DNA of 64,000 bases, taken from Sphingobacterium sp. BN32 (GTDB taxonomy: Bacteria; Bacteroidota; Bacteroidia; Sphingobacteriales; Sphingobacteriaceae). Numbering within the stretch: the stretch's first letter is position 1; each line of letters starts with the position of its first letter. Made by a program: the position numbers and the translations under genes. Under the pieces are notes generated by a model, which saw only the letters and a program-made list of their open reading frames with translations, searched no databases and was not told the DNA's origin. Shown one piece after another: positions 17,203-26,508 of the stretch. The stretch is from assembly GCF_030503615.1 (NCBI RefSeq), contig NZ_CP129963.1:248001-312000 (forward strand). Direction: 5' to 3'.

Positions 17203-17802
17203 GTGAAGACTTATGAGCCATATAATGATGAGCAAACGTTACTTCTCCTTTTAAAATCAGGGGATTATCATGCTTTTACGCAGCTTTACCAGCGGTATAG
17301 CCTTCGACTGCTCGGTCGTATCATTCGACTTGTCAAATCCGACGAAACTGCCGAAGAGATTCTCCAGACGCTCTTCCTCAAGGTGTGGGAGCGGAGGGAT
17401 CAAATAGATCCTGATAAATCATTGAAACCCTTCCTATTTACCATTGCACAAAATTTAGTATACGACCATTTCAGAAGAATGGCCTTAGACGAACGCTTTA
17501 GGAATGAGTTTATTAAGCAGTATGCCGAGGATTATCAACATATTGAAGAGGATCTCACTTTTAAACAGACACAAGAAAACGTGATGAATGCGATAAAAGC
17601 ACTGCCCCCACAGTGCCAGAAGGTCTTCATATTGTTTAAGATCGAAGGAAAGAGCTACGCTGAGATTTGCGAAACCCTGAATATCAGCAAGTCCACTGTC
17701 AACAACCATCTGACGAAAGCCAATTCCTTATTGAAAAGTAATTTACCCCTATATCAGTATAGATTGCTAACAGCTTTTGTCTTCTTGTGGTGTCAACTTT
17801 AA
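17203..17802 (+). CDS. ECF RNA polymerase sigma-70 factor, FecI-like (module 1)
   Basis: A 199-residue ECF sigma factor with region 2 (residues 20-90, including AEEILQTLFLKVWERRD) and region 4 (about 125-180, ALPPQCQKVFILFKIEGKSYAEI and the ISKSTVNNHLTKA helix-turn-helix). The only usable start is GTG at 17203, because an in-frame TAG lies 7 nt upstream and no ATG fits. It is followed by a FecR-type anti-sigma gene and SusC/SusD genes, the standard trans-envelope induction cassette. It should be released when the SusC receptor binds its ligand. Confidence 0.93.
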   Translation: MKTYEPYNDEQTLLLLLKSGDYHAFTQLYQRYSLRLLGRIIRLVKSDETAEEILQTLFLKVWERRDQIDPDKSLKPFLFTIAQNLVYDHFRRMALDERFRNEFIKQYAEDYQHIEEDLTFKQTQENVMNAIKALPPQCQKVFILFKIEGKSYAEICETLNISKSTVNNHLTKANSLLKSNLPLYQYRLLTAFVFLWCQL

Positions 17803-17821
17803 TTTTTTTCAAATATCAGTA

Positions 17822-17847
17822 GGTACTTTTTAGGAGTTAAGCGTATT
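17822..17847 (+). promoter_or_regulatory. Candidate ECF-sigma promoter before fecR (module 1)
   Basis: GGTAC (17822-17826), 15 nt, CGTATT (17842-17847) resembles the GGGAC-16-CGTTTT motif that occurs twice in module 2. GG-AC and CGT cores with 15-17 nt spacing are typical of ECF promoters. It lies 24 nt before the fecR start, which would let the sigma factor activate its own anti-sigma and receptor genes. Confidence 0.5.
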
Positions 17848-17871
17848 AGCTTATAAAACCTAAACTGACCA

Positions 17872-19110
17872 ATGCCGAAATCCGATATCCAAATCGCTTT
17901 TGACAGGTATCTTGCTGGTCACTCGACACGAGAAGACTTACAGATTATTCTGGATAGCCTTCAGTGTGATGAGGATACGACCATAAAGGAGCGAATCTTT
18001 CAAGAGCTTGCGACAGAGGAAACTAGTCCTCCGCTGAGAATACATCAGGAGATACTCGATAGAGTCCTCTTAAACCTTGATAAGAAGCGGGCAGAAGAAC
18101 TATCGCTGCTCGGCGGGGATAAGTCTGCGCCTGAAAAGCCCGAAAGCGCAGAGGGGCTTAAATCCAATATTATCAAATTTCTCAATCCCAAGAAGTGGTT
18201 TTTGGTCGCGGCCTGCTTTCTTGGTCTTTGTTTTATGATTTCTGTCTTATGGAATAGCACAGCGACAGATACTAATACCTCTTCCGCAAAGAAATACGAC
18301 ATTTCTCTTCCCTCAACAAATGCAGCAACCATCTTATTCGAAGATGGGGAGGTTCTTTCACTCCTCAATGCTGATTCAGCGCTCCTGCGCAGTCGAGGAA
18401 TTGAGGTTATCAAAAAAGCGAATAAAGAACTTCAGTTTAAGATTAGCGCTGTAAGTGTTGCGCCGAATATGAAACAGACTTTCCGTTCGCCCAAAGGCAT
18501 TGTCTCGCACATTATCTTGTCGGACGGTTCCCATGTACTGCTCAACTCCGCGAGCCAATTAAGTTACAGCAACACATTCACAGAAAAAGAGCGACGTGTG
18601 TCCTTGAAAGGCGAAGCCTATTTCCAAGTGAGCCATAATAAGCAGCGTCCTTTTATCGTGAATGCCAATGAGACGCAAATTAACGTCTTGGGGACTTCCT
18701 TTAATGTAGTTACCGATGAAAAGAGGCAGCAGGTGGTCACCACCTTGGAGGAAGGATCTGTATTGGTTAAAACTAAACAACAGCAGATGCACATGACGCC
18801 CGGCATGCGGTCGGCGTCACATCTGAACAACGGCAAGATTGATACAGCGCATGTGAATATCGCCAATGAAATAGCCTGGAAGGAAGGCTTATTCAAATTT
18901 GCCGATGAGGATATATACAGCGTTATGGAAAAGCTGCAAACCTGGTACGACATAGAAGAGATCGAAATAACCGACAAAACAACCGACCGTTTTAGCGGTA
19001 CGGTCAAGCGCACGCGCAAGTTGTCCGAGTTGTTCCAGAACCTGGAAAAGATATCGAATTATAAATTTCAAATTAAAGACAGGAGGATTATCGTTAGCAA
19101 AGGCACGTAA
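17872..19110 (+). CDS. FecR family anti-sigma factor (module 1)
   Basis: A 412-residue single-pass inner-membrane protein: a cytoplasmic sigma-binding part (residues 1-100), one transmembrane helix at about 105-125 (WFLVAACFLGLCFMISVLW), and a periplasmic FecR domain (SPKGIVSHIILSDGSHVLLN, GEAYFQVSHN, VLGTSFNV) ending in the DUF4974 domain typical of Bacteroidota (SGTVKRTRKLSELFQNLEKI). It holds the upstream sigma factor until the STN domain of the SusC partner contacts its periplasmic end. The next gene, susC, starts 88 nt on and lacks a clear promoter of its own. Confidence 0.93.
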   Translation: MPKSDIQIAFDRYLAGHSTREDLQIILDSLQCDEDTTIKERIFQELATEETSPPLRIHQEILDRVLLNLDKKRAEELSLLGGDKSAPEKPESAEGLKSNIIKFLNPKKWFLVAACFLGLCFMISVLWNSTATDTNTSSAKKYDISLPSTNAATILFEDGEVLSLLNADSALLRSRGIEVIKKANKELQFKISAVSVAPNMKQTFRSPKGIVSHIILSDGSHVLLNSASQLSYSNTFTEKERRVSLKGEAYFQVSHNKQRPFIVNANETQINVLGTSFNVVTDEKRQQVVTTLEEGSVLVKTKQQQMHMTPGMRSASHLNNGKIDTAHVNIANEIAWKEGLFKFADEDIYSVMEKLQTWYDIEEIEITDKTTDRFSGTVKRTRKLSELFQNLEKISNYKFQIKDRRIIVSKGT

Positions 19111-19198
19111 ATTTTCAATTCTGAGTAGTCCGAAGCCTAGCGGTATTGGGCTGTTAAAGCATTCAATCAATTAAACTTATAACCCTATCTATTAACCA

Positions 19199-22100
19199 AT
19201 GAGAAAACTCAACCCTAAAACGACGCTCTTTGATCGGCGCAAGCTGATCAGAGGCATTATGACCGTTAAACTTATTGTTTTCATCGTATGTTTAATGTTC
19301 GTGCAAACATTTGCAGCAAGTTATGCGCAAAATGTTTCCTTAAGATTCAAAAATGCTAACCTACAAAAGGTGTTGGATGAAATCCAACAGCAGACAGGCT
19401 TAGAGCTTTTATACAACAATACCTTGGTTAACCGCGCAAAAAAAAAGGTGACGATCGATGTAACGAATGTCTACTATAAGAACGCTCTTAAACAGGTTTT
19501 ATCTGAAACGGATCTCACCTTTGAAATCAACAACAACACGGTTGTGATCAAAGAATCCAATGGCAGCCCGAAGAGTAGCACAAACATCATTAAGACTACT
19601 GCGACAATGCAGCAAAGTACTGTAACGGGAAAAGTAACTGATGATCAAGGGTCTCCGCTCAGCGGCGTAACGGTGACTGTGAAAGGAACGAATATCGGTA
19701 CTTCCACTGACAACGATGGTAATTACAGTCTTTCTCTTCCGCAGTCGGCTCAAGTACTTGTCTTTTCGGCAATGGGTTATAATAGTCAGGAGCTCCCAAT
19801 CAACGGACAGGCAAAGGTAGATGCAACCTTAGTAGGACAGGTGGATAACCTTGACGAAGTAGTTGTCGTGGGTTATTCAACTCAAAGAGTTCGTTACTTA
19901 TCGAGCTCTGTGAGCACCATATCAGCAGAAAAATTGAAAGACGTGACTGCCAATGATCTTCCAAGCATGTTACAAGGTAAAGCACCGGGGGTAGTCGTTT
20001 CAACGGCATCTGGCGACCCTTCTAGCCCTCCTAGAGTGCTTATTCGTGGAGCAGGTACCATATCGGCAAGTACTTCACCTCTAACAGTAGTTGATGGAAA
20101 TATCGGAGGTACCTATAACCCTGCGGATATCGAATCTGTGTCCATATTGAAGGATGTCGCTGCGACTGGTCTTTATGGTTCCAGAGCTGCCAATGGTGTT
20201 ATCATCATCAACACCAAAACAGGAAAGCCCGGACAGACCAAAGTAGAGTTCAATAACTCCTTCGGGATGGGGAAGGCGACGACAGGAAGCTTCCGCTTGA
20301 TGAACTCTCAGGAATTATACGACTTCCAAAACACCTTCTACAACCGCGATGCCAAGTTGTTAGAGAACAATACCAACTGGTGGGATCTTGCTTTCCGAAC
20401 CAGTTATGTCAATAATCATAACCTTTCCATCTCTGGAGGATCCGAGAAAGTGCAGTACTATACGTCGGGTGTTTTCTACAAAGAGCTGGGAACACTTCAA
20501 GGTACAGGCAATACGGGTTATAACTTCCGTAACAACCTGAACGTACAGATTACCGATCGTTTCAAAGCAGCGGTATATGTCAATGGATTGGTCAACAAGA
20601 ATGAGTTGGAGAATAGCAATACCATGTATGATGCTTATACAGGATTACCTTTCGACCCGGCATACGATGCCGACGGAAACCCTATCGATGGACGTTTCTA
20701 TGAAGGCTGGACAGGTCGTGAGAAAGAAAACTTCCTACATTCCCTGCAGTACAACTACAATCGCTCGAAAAACTGGGAAGTAAGTGGAGACTTAAATCTA
20801 GATTATAACGTGACTAGTAAGCTAACGCTATCCAGCTATAACCGTATCCAATTAGGTAATGGAGCTTCCGCGACTTACTACGATCGCAGAACCAAACAGG
20901 GTGGTGCAAACATTGGCGAGCTATACAACGGGACAGACGAGTACAGAAGATACCTAACCTCCAACCGCGTTCGCTATGCCGAGCAATTCGGATTGCATAA
21001 CCTCGTGCTATTAGGTGCCGCCGAAGTTGAAACGACCACTTCAGCTTGGGCTAACACCTCCGGAAAAGGGCTTCCTGCCGGCAAGGATGTGATGTCTGTT
21101 GCTACTGGCATTCTGCAGAACCCTAGCGGAGCCAGAGATCAAGTAGGCTTCAGAAAGTATCTCGCGCAAGCCGACTACAACTTCAATGATCGATACTTCT
21201 TAATCGGTTCCTTTGTCAATGAGTTCTCTTCCAAGTTCGGAAAGAATAATTCTACAGCAAACTTCTACCAATTGGGAGCTTCCTGGATATTAACCAATGA
21301 GGAGTTCCTAAAAAATCATCCTGCTATCAGCTTCGCAAAGATCAGAGGATCTTACGGAACGGTGGGTAATGCCGATGGTATCTCTAACTTCGGTGCGCGA
21401 GGCTTATACAGCATCACGCAAGAGGCTAGCTACTCCGGTCTTCCGGGAGCAGCGCCTTATCAAAAAGGAAATCCAGACCTAAGCTGGGAAAAGATCGAGT
21501 CCGCCAATATCGGTGCCGACTTCTCCCTATGGAACCGCATTTCAGTAAGCTTAGATGTGTATGAGAAAAAAGCAAGTGAACTCTTGTACAGAAAACCTCT
21601 TGCAGCAACAACCGGCTACAGCTATGTGTGGGTCAATGCAGGGTCGGTACGCAACAGAGGCCTTGAGTTCAGCATTCTTTCTCAAAACATCAAGAAGGAG
21701 GATTTCACTTGGGAAACTAATTTCAACATGGCATTCAACAGAAACAAAGTATTGGAGTTGAGTGATGGGGCAAAAGTATTCAACCCGGGAGCGAGACAGC
21801 CAATTGCTGTAGGTTATGATATGGATGCTTATAACTTCCCGATTTGGGCGGGCGTAGATCCAGAGAATGGAGATCCCCTTTGGGAAAAGATTACTGTGGA
21901 TGGCAATGGCAATCAAACCAAAACAACAACGAACAAGTATAGCGAAGCAGCATCCTCAGACTCTCGCCAGTTCACAGGAACCTCCGCGGCACCAAAATTT
22001 ACTGGAGGTATGAATAATGCTTTAACTTACAAAGATTTCACCTTCTCGGCATTCTTCAACTTTGTCTATGGTAACTATGTTTACAACGATACCCGTGCGT

Positions 22101-22501
22101 ATTTTGATAATGATGGTCTCTACGAGGCTTTCAACTCCATGGTATTGCCAGACGGATGGACACGTTGGGAAAAACCAGGGGACAATGCAACACATCCGAA
22201 ACCAATTGTCGGCGGAAATAAGGAGTCTAATCAGTCCTCATCACGTTATCTGGAAAATGGAAGTTACTTGCGCTTAAGAAATATCAAGCTTGGTTATAAC
22301 CTGCCACAGTCTGTAATTTCCAAGATGCGTTTATCCAAACTGCATGTATTCGTAAGTGCGGACAATGTATGGACATTAACCAATTTTTCAGGACCAGATC
22401 CTGAAGTTTCGCTTAGCCAGGTAGACTTAAGCTCAGGTATGTCGAGCTTCAAATATCCGGTAACAAGACGATTCCTATTTGGTCTAAACTTAACCTTTTA
22501 A
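19199..22501 (+). CDS. SusC/RagA TonB-linked outer-membrane receptor with STN domain (module 1)
   Basis: An 1100-residue outer-membrane transporter. In order: a signal segment (to about residue 43, ASYAQ), the STN signalling domain (about 45-120, LQKVLDEIQQQTGLELLY), a carboxypeptidase-D-like domain (about 140-210), a TonB-box-like DEVVVVGY segment, the plug (SMLQGKAPGVVV, VLIRGAG, SILKDVAATGLYGSRAANGVIII), and a 22-strand barrel ending in Phe (RRFLFGLNLTF). The STN domain marks it as the sensor for the upstream sigma/FecR pair. With SusD it imports a glycan or glycoside through the outer membrane. Confidence 0.96.
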   Translation: MRKLNPKTTLFDRRKLIRGIMTVKLIVFIVCLMFVQTFAASYAQNVSLRFKNANLQKVLDEIQQQTGLELLYNNTLVNRAKKKVTIDVTNVYYKNALKQVLSETDLTFEINNNTVVIKESNGSPKSSTNIIKTTATMQQSTVTGKVTDDQGSPLSGVTVTVKGTNIGTSTDNDGNYSLSLPQSAQVLVFSAMGYNSQELPINGQAKVDATLVGQVDNLDEVVVVGYSTQRVRYLSSSVSTISAEKLKDVTANDLPSMLQGKAPGVVVSTASGDPSSPPRVLIRGAGTISASTSPLTVVDGNIGGTYNPADIESVSILKDVAATGLYGSRAANGVIIINTKTGKPGQTKVEFNNSFGMGKATTGSFRLMNSQELYDFQNTFYNRDAKLLENNTNWWDLAFRTSYVNNHNLSISGGSEKVQYYTSGVFYKELGTLQGTGNTGYNFRNNLNVQITDRFKAAVYVNGLVNKNELENSNTMYDAYTGLPFDPAYDADGNPIDGRFYEGWTGREKENFLHSLQYNYNRSKNWEVSGDLNLDYNVTSKLTLSSYNRIQLGNGASATYYDRRTKQGGANIGELYNGTDEYRRYLTSNRVRYAEQFGLHNLVLLGAAEVETTTSAWANTSGKGLPAGKDVMSVATGILQNPSGARDQVGFRKYLAQADYNFNDRYFLIGSFVNEFSSKFGKNNSTANFYQLGASWILTNEEFLKNHPAISFAKIRGSYGTVGNADGISNFGARGLYSITQEASYSGLPGAAPYQKGNPDLSWEKIESANIGADFSLWNRISVSLDVYEKKASELLYRKPLAATTGYSYVWVNAGSVRNRGLEFSILSQNIKKEDFTWETNFNMAFNRNKVLELSDGAKVFNPGARQPIAVGYDMDAYNFPIWAGVDPENGDPLWEKITVDGNGNQTKTTTNKYSEAASSDSRQFTGTSAAPKFTGGMNNALTYKDFTFSAFFNFVYGNYVYNDTRAYFDNDGLYEAFNSMVLPDGWTRWEKPGDNATHPKPIVGGNKESNQSSSRYLENGSYLRLRNIKLGYNLPQSVISKMRLSKLHVFVSADNVWTLTNFSGPDPEVSLSQVDLSSGMSSFKYPVTRRFLFGLNLTF

Positions 22502-22511
22502 ACTTAGAGAA

Positions 22512-24026
22512 ATGAAATTAGCATCACTATATCGCTCGATAACACTCATAGCATGCTTTACGCTGTTGTTCTCCTGTGAAAAATACTACGACCCAACTGA
22601 ATATATCGATGAAGAGTCTGCATTGACCAATGAAGCCGATGTCGCAACCGCCACTATTGGTAGCTACGCATTGCTTAAAAGCGAAGCATACATCCGTAGC
22701 GGCCACTTCCTGATGGAATACCCTGGCGATGCCGTAGCACAAGGACAATCTTCAGGCGATGACTTAACACGCGCATATCGCTATAACCATATCAATACCT
22801 CCGGCCATGCCACCAACTTCTGGTCCCAATCATATAAGATTGTTGCTGCCGCGAACAAAGTCATCGAGTTCGTGCCGGACAACGCCTCAGCAGGTCTACT
22901 TCAACTGAAAGGTGAAAACCTCTACCTACGCGCGATGGTTCACTTCTATCTCGTACGTGTGTTCGGACGCCCCTATCCACAAGGGAAAGGCGAAAATATG
23001 GGCGTGCCGATCTTGAGAGAAGGATTGACGGATGAGGAAACCGCTGTCCTGACCCGGAGCTCCGTAAAAGAAGTGTATAACTTCGTTCTTGCGGATCTGT
23101 TGAAAGCTGCTGAATTGATGTCAGAAAACAAAAGCAATTCCTTCGCATCCAAAGAAGTTGCCTATGCTTTGCTGTCGCGTGTTTACCTGTACATGGAAGA
23201 CAACGCAAATGCAATCAAATATGCCAACCTAGTCATCAACTCAGGACGTTATTCGCTCTTAGAGGGTTCCGAATATCAAGGATTCTTCAAAAGCTCCCCG
23301 GATAATAACAGGGAAACCATCTTTTGTATTCGCCACACCAAAGTGGAGGACAGAGGCATGAGCTCAATCAATTCCATGTATTTCAGTGGTGATGTCGCGG
23401 GAAATCCACTAGGACAGGGCGTCAGCGGATGGGCGGAAATCTACGCTTCCAAAAAGTACTACGATTTGCTACAAACCTATCCGAATGATTTAAGAAACTC
23501 GTTTATCACCCCCTATCTATTGGACGGAAAACTTCAGTACAATCAGAAGTTGACTCCGGTTACACCGATGTATTATGTCAATAAATATGCTTTGCAAGAA
23601 GGACAGATCAACCTGAGCTCGCCAATCTTTCTACGTCTTGCGGAAATCTACCTGATCCGGGCAGAGGCACAAGCAAAGTTAGGAAATACCGCAGAAGCCA
23701 TCGCTGATGTTAATTTATTGCGCCAGCGTGCCGGACTTTCTGGCGCCGCATTACGCACGACAAGCAATCTGCAAACTGCAGGAATGACCATTCTTGATGC
23801 TGTAATGGAAGAAAGATACCTCGAGCTAGCATTCGAAGGCCACCGTGCTTACGACTTGTTCAGAAACAATATGCCGATGGAAAGAAATTATCCAGGAACG
23901 CATTCTTTGAATAATACGCCTACAACGAATATCACGCAAAAGGTATTACCTACAGACCCGCGCGTAGTATTTTATGTTCCACAGGCAGAAATCAATAGAA
24001 ATAGCAATTTGAAACAAAACCCTTAA
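22512..24026 (+). CDS. SusD/RagB glycan-binding lipoprotein (module 1)
   Basis: A 504-residue surface lipoprotein with the lipobox cysteine at residue 22 (LLFSC) and the SusD TPR-like fold. Family hallmarks are the ALNE-like N-terminal region, FWSQSYKIVAAANKVI, LYLRAMVHFYLVRVFGRPYP, and the C-terminal FLRLAEIYLIRAEAQAKLGN and EERYLELAFEGHRAYDLFR blocks. It caps the SusC barrel and binds substrate at the cell surface. It starts 10 nt after susC and is certainly in the same transcript. Confidence 0.96.
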   Translation: MKLASLYRSITLIACFTLLFSCEKYYDPTEYIDEESALTNEADVATATIGSYALLKSEAYIRSGHFLMEYPGDAVAQGQSSGDDLTRAYRYNHINTSGHATNFWSQSYKIVAAANKVIEFVPDNASAGLLQLKGENLYLRAMVHFYLVRVFGRPYPQGKGENMGVPILREGLTDEETAVLTRSSVKEVYNFVLADLLKAAELMSENKSNSFASKEVAYALLSRVYLYMEDNANAIKYANLVINSGRYSLLEGSEYQGFFKSSPDNNRETIFCIRHTKVEDRGMSSINSMYFSGDVAGNPLGQGVSGWAEIYASKKYYDLLQTYPNDLRNSFITPYLLDGKLQYNQKLTPVTPMYYVNKYALQEGQINLSSPIFLRLAEIYLIRAEAQAKLGNTAEAIADVNLLRQRAGLSGAALRTTSNLQTAGMTILDAVMEERYLELAFEGHRAYDLFRNNMPMERNYPGTHSLNNTPTTNITQKVLPTDPRVVFYVPQAEINRNSNLKQNP

Positions 24027-24047
24027 TCAACACTAAACCTAACGAAT

Positions 24048-25370
24048 ATGACTTTTTCAAGAAGAAAATTTATCAAAGCAGCAAGCCTTACGACCATGTC
24101 GGGCATCTTACTGAATCAATCAGGCATTGCATCAGAACGGGTATGGTCGCTAAATAATAAAACATTAAAGGTAGGACTGATTGGCTGTGGCGGTCGTGGA
24201 ACGGCCGCCGCCATGGAGGCCCTCAATGCTGACCCCAATGTCATTCTCTATGCTATGGCGGATGCCTTTCAGGATCATCTGGACGAGTCGCATAAGACGC
24301 TTACCGAAAAGATGGGCAAGAAAGTACAGGTTTCTAAAAACAACCAGTTTGTGGGATTAGATGCCTATCAGAAACTATTAGCGACAGACGTCGATGTGGT
24401 CTTGTTGGCTGCTCCACCAGCATTCCGACCAAGCCACTTAGAGGCCTCGGTCAATGCCGGAAAGCATATCTTTTGTGAAAAGCCTTTCGCAGTGGATGCA
24501 CCTGGCCTACGTCGCGTAATAGCCGCATCACAAAAGTCCAAAGAAAAGAACTTAGCTCTTGTTGCAGGATTCTGCTGGCGCTATCACCTACCAAAGCGCG
24601 AAACGTTCAACAGAGTATTGAATGGTCAGATCGGGAATGTCCTAGCGTCTGAAAGCACCTACAACACCGGCGAATTATGGTATAAAGAAAGAAAACCAGA
24701 ATGGACCGACTTTGAATACCAACTAAGAAATTGGTTGTACTACAACTGGCTTTCCGGCGACCATATTATTGAGCAGGCGATCCATAGTATGGATATGTTG
24801 CAATGGGCAATGGGCGATCAGCTGCCAATCCAGGTCACAGGGTCCGGAGGACGCCAAAAAAGAACTGATCCGAAATTTGGCAATATCTATGACCACTTCG
24901 CTTTGGTTTATGAGTATCCAAACGGCTCCAAATCGTATTTCTCGTCCAGACAGCAAAGCAATACTGCACCGTCCTACATGGTCGAATTGGTCGGCGAGCA
25001 GGGTAAATGCCTTGTTGACTGCCGTACAGGCGTCCATAGCATCACCGGGAAATCACCATGGAAATATGATGATGAAACCAAGTTTACGGACGAGAATGCT
25101 TACAAGAAATCCAACTCGCGAAGCATGTATCAACAAGAACATGATGAGCTTTTCGAATCCATCAGAAAAAATAAACCAAAAAATGATGGAGAATGGATGG
25201 TAAAATCTAATTTAGTGGCATTAGCCGGTAGGATGGCAGCATATTCCGGACAAACAGTAACGCTAGACGCTGCGTTAGCGTCTAATGAAACCTATAGTCC
25301 GACGGAATTTTCATGGGATATGAAGTACGATTTACCGATTGCTATTCCTGGTGTAAACATTAAAATCTAA
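24048..25370 (+). CDS. Gfo/Idh/MocA family oxidoreductase, Tat-exported
   Basis: A 440-residue NAD(P)-dependent sugar oxidoreductase. It begins with a twin-arginine signal (SRRKFIK, then a hydrophobic stretch), so it folds with its cofactor and is exported to the periplasm. The Rossmann motif is GLIGCGGRGTAA, followed by the family signature EKPFA. Relatives act on glycosides, inositols and glucose-fructose. Export next to SusC/SusD and a TIM-barrel isomerase suggests periplasmic oxidation of an imported sugar or glycoside, as in 3-keto-glycoside routes of Bacteroides; that link is inference. It starts 21 nt after susD. Confidence 0.92.
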   Translation: MTFSRRKFIKAASLTTMSGILLNQSGIASERVWSLNNKTLKVGLIGCGGRGTAAAMEALNADPNVILYAMADAFQDHLDESHKTLTEKMGKKVQVSKNNQFVGLDAYQKLLATDVDVVLLAAPPAFRPSHLEASVNAGKHIFCEKPFAVDAPGLRRVIAASQKSKEKNLALVAGFCWRYHLPKRETFNRVLNGQIGNVLASESTYNTGELWYKERKPEWTDFEYQLRNWLYYNWLSGDHIIEQAIHSMDMLQWAMGDQLPIQVTGSGGRQKRTDPKFGNIYDHFALVYEYPNGSKSYFSSRQQSNTAPSYMVELVGEQGKCLVDCRTGVHSITGKSPWKYDDETKFTDENAYKKSNSRSMYQQEHDELFESIRKNKPKNDGEWMVKSNLVALAGRMAAYSGQTVTLDAALASNETYSPTEFSWDMKYDLPIAIPGVNIKI

Positions 25371-25373
25371 ACT

Positions 25374-26291
25374 ATGAACAGAAAGAATTTCTTAAAATCT
25401 GCAGCCATATTAGCCGGGTCGTCGATTGTTGCGCCTCAGCTACAAGCAGCAGCTAATTTCGGCTTCTCTAACTCCGCAATGCAAGGAAAACTTAAAAAGG
25501 GGATAGGCTTTGATATGATCAAGGAGGAGATTCCGTTGGTCGACAAATTCAAACTGGTTAAAGATTTAGGCTTTGATGGCATTGAATTCAACAGCCCGGT
25601 TGCCCATTCAATCCAAGATCTGTTGAAAGCAAAAGCAGCCTCAGGAATAGAAATACCAACATTGGTCAATAAAGACCATTGGTCAAAACCGCTGTCGGAT
25701 CCCGATCCGGAAGTTCGTAAGTTTATCATCGACTCCTGTGCGAAGTCGCTGCAGGAAGTCAAGGAACTAGGCGGTGATACTGTACTCGTTGTGCCTGGCG
25801 TTGTGAACGAGAAAGTATCCTATAAAACAGCTTATAACAATGCGCTGGACTCCGTTCGTAAATTAATCCCTGCCGCCGAAAAGACCGGCATGAAAATCGG
25901 ATTAGAAAACGTTTGGAACAATTTTCTTTTAAGTCCTATTGAAGCAGCACGCTTTGTCGACGAAATAAACCACCCCCTGGTCGGATGGTATTTTGATATC
26001 GGCAATGTCCTTCGCTACGGCTGGCCAGAACACTGGATCGAAGTACTTGGCAAGCGTATCTTTAAGCTCCATATCAAAGAATTCAGCCGCGAGAAGATGA
26101 ACAATGAAGGCCTATGGAAAGGATTCAATGTAGAACTGACCAAAGGCGATATCGATTGGGCAACAGTCATGAAAAAAGTGCGCGAGGTCAATTACAAAGG
26201 CCAATGGATAACTGTAGAAATACCGGGCGGAGATAGAAATAGATTAAAAACTATCTCAGCACAAATGGATGATATCATTGCGCATTATTAA
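25374..26291 (+). CDS. Sugar phosphate isomerase/epimerase-like TIM barrel protein
   Basis: A 305-residue xylose-isomerase-like TIM barrel. Metal-site segments are visible: GLENVWNNF (Glu), WYFDIGNVLRYGWPEHWI (Asp), KLHIKEFSR (His) and WITVEIPGG (Glu). The N-terminus (NRKNFLKSAAILAGSSI) resembles a Tat-type signal with an Arg-Lys pair, so it is probably exported like its neighbour. It starts 3 nt after the oxidoreductase gene. The pair most likely acts in sequence on one substrate, for example isomerising or hydrolysing a keto-sugar product. No glycoside hydrolase completes the locus. Confidence 0.9.
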   Translation: MNRKNFLKSAAILAGSSIVAPQLQAAANFGFSNSAMQGKLKKGIGFDMIKEEIPLVDKFKLVKDLGFDGIEFNSPVAHSIQDLLKAKAASGIEIPTLVNKDHWSKPLSDPDPEVRKFIIDSCAKSLQEVKELGGDTVLVVPGVVNEKVSYKTAYNNALDSVRKLIPAAEKTGMKIGLENVWNNFLLSPIEAARFVDEINHPLVGWYFDIGNVLRYGWPEHWIEVLGKRIFKLHIKEFSREKMNNEGLWKGFNVELTKGDIDWATVMKKVREVNYKGQWITVEIPGGDRNRLKTISAQMDDIIAHY

Positions 26292-26333
26292 TGGGCTCAT
26301 ACTAATCCGGTTTGAATGCCTATCCATGAAACA

Positions 26334-26371
26334 ATATGTTGTATAGATTATAGATAGCATAAACAACATAT
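26334..26371 (+). repeat. Inverted repeat after the TIM barrel gene
   Basis: ATATGTTGT (26334-26342) and ACAACATAT (26363-26371) form a 9-bp dyad with a 20-nt loop, between the operon end and its terminator. It could be an operator for the M28 gene or simply mRNA structure. Confidence 0.4.
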
Positions 26372-26383
26372 AGAAATTACTAT

Positions 26384-26409
26384 CAGAGCCCTTTAGTTGA
26401 AGGGCTCTG
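26384..26409 (+). terminator. Terminator of the module 1 operon
   Basis: A perfect 10-bp stem (CAGAGCCCTT / AAGGGCTCTG) with a 6-nt loop, followed by CGTTTTGC. It lies 93 nt after the last gene. Confidence 0.8.
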
Positions 26410-26508
26410 CGTTTTGCGTACAGTTTGATGCCTATTTATTCAGAATAATAAGGCTATTAAAATCTCAACCCATCCATTTACATGAAGATTTCGTAATTTC
26501 AATCTATT

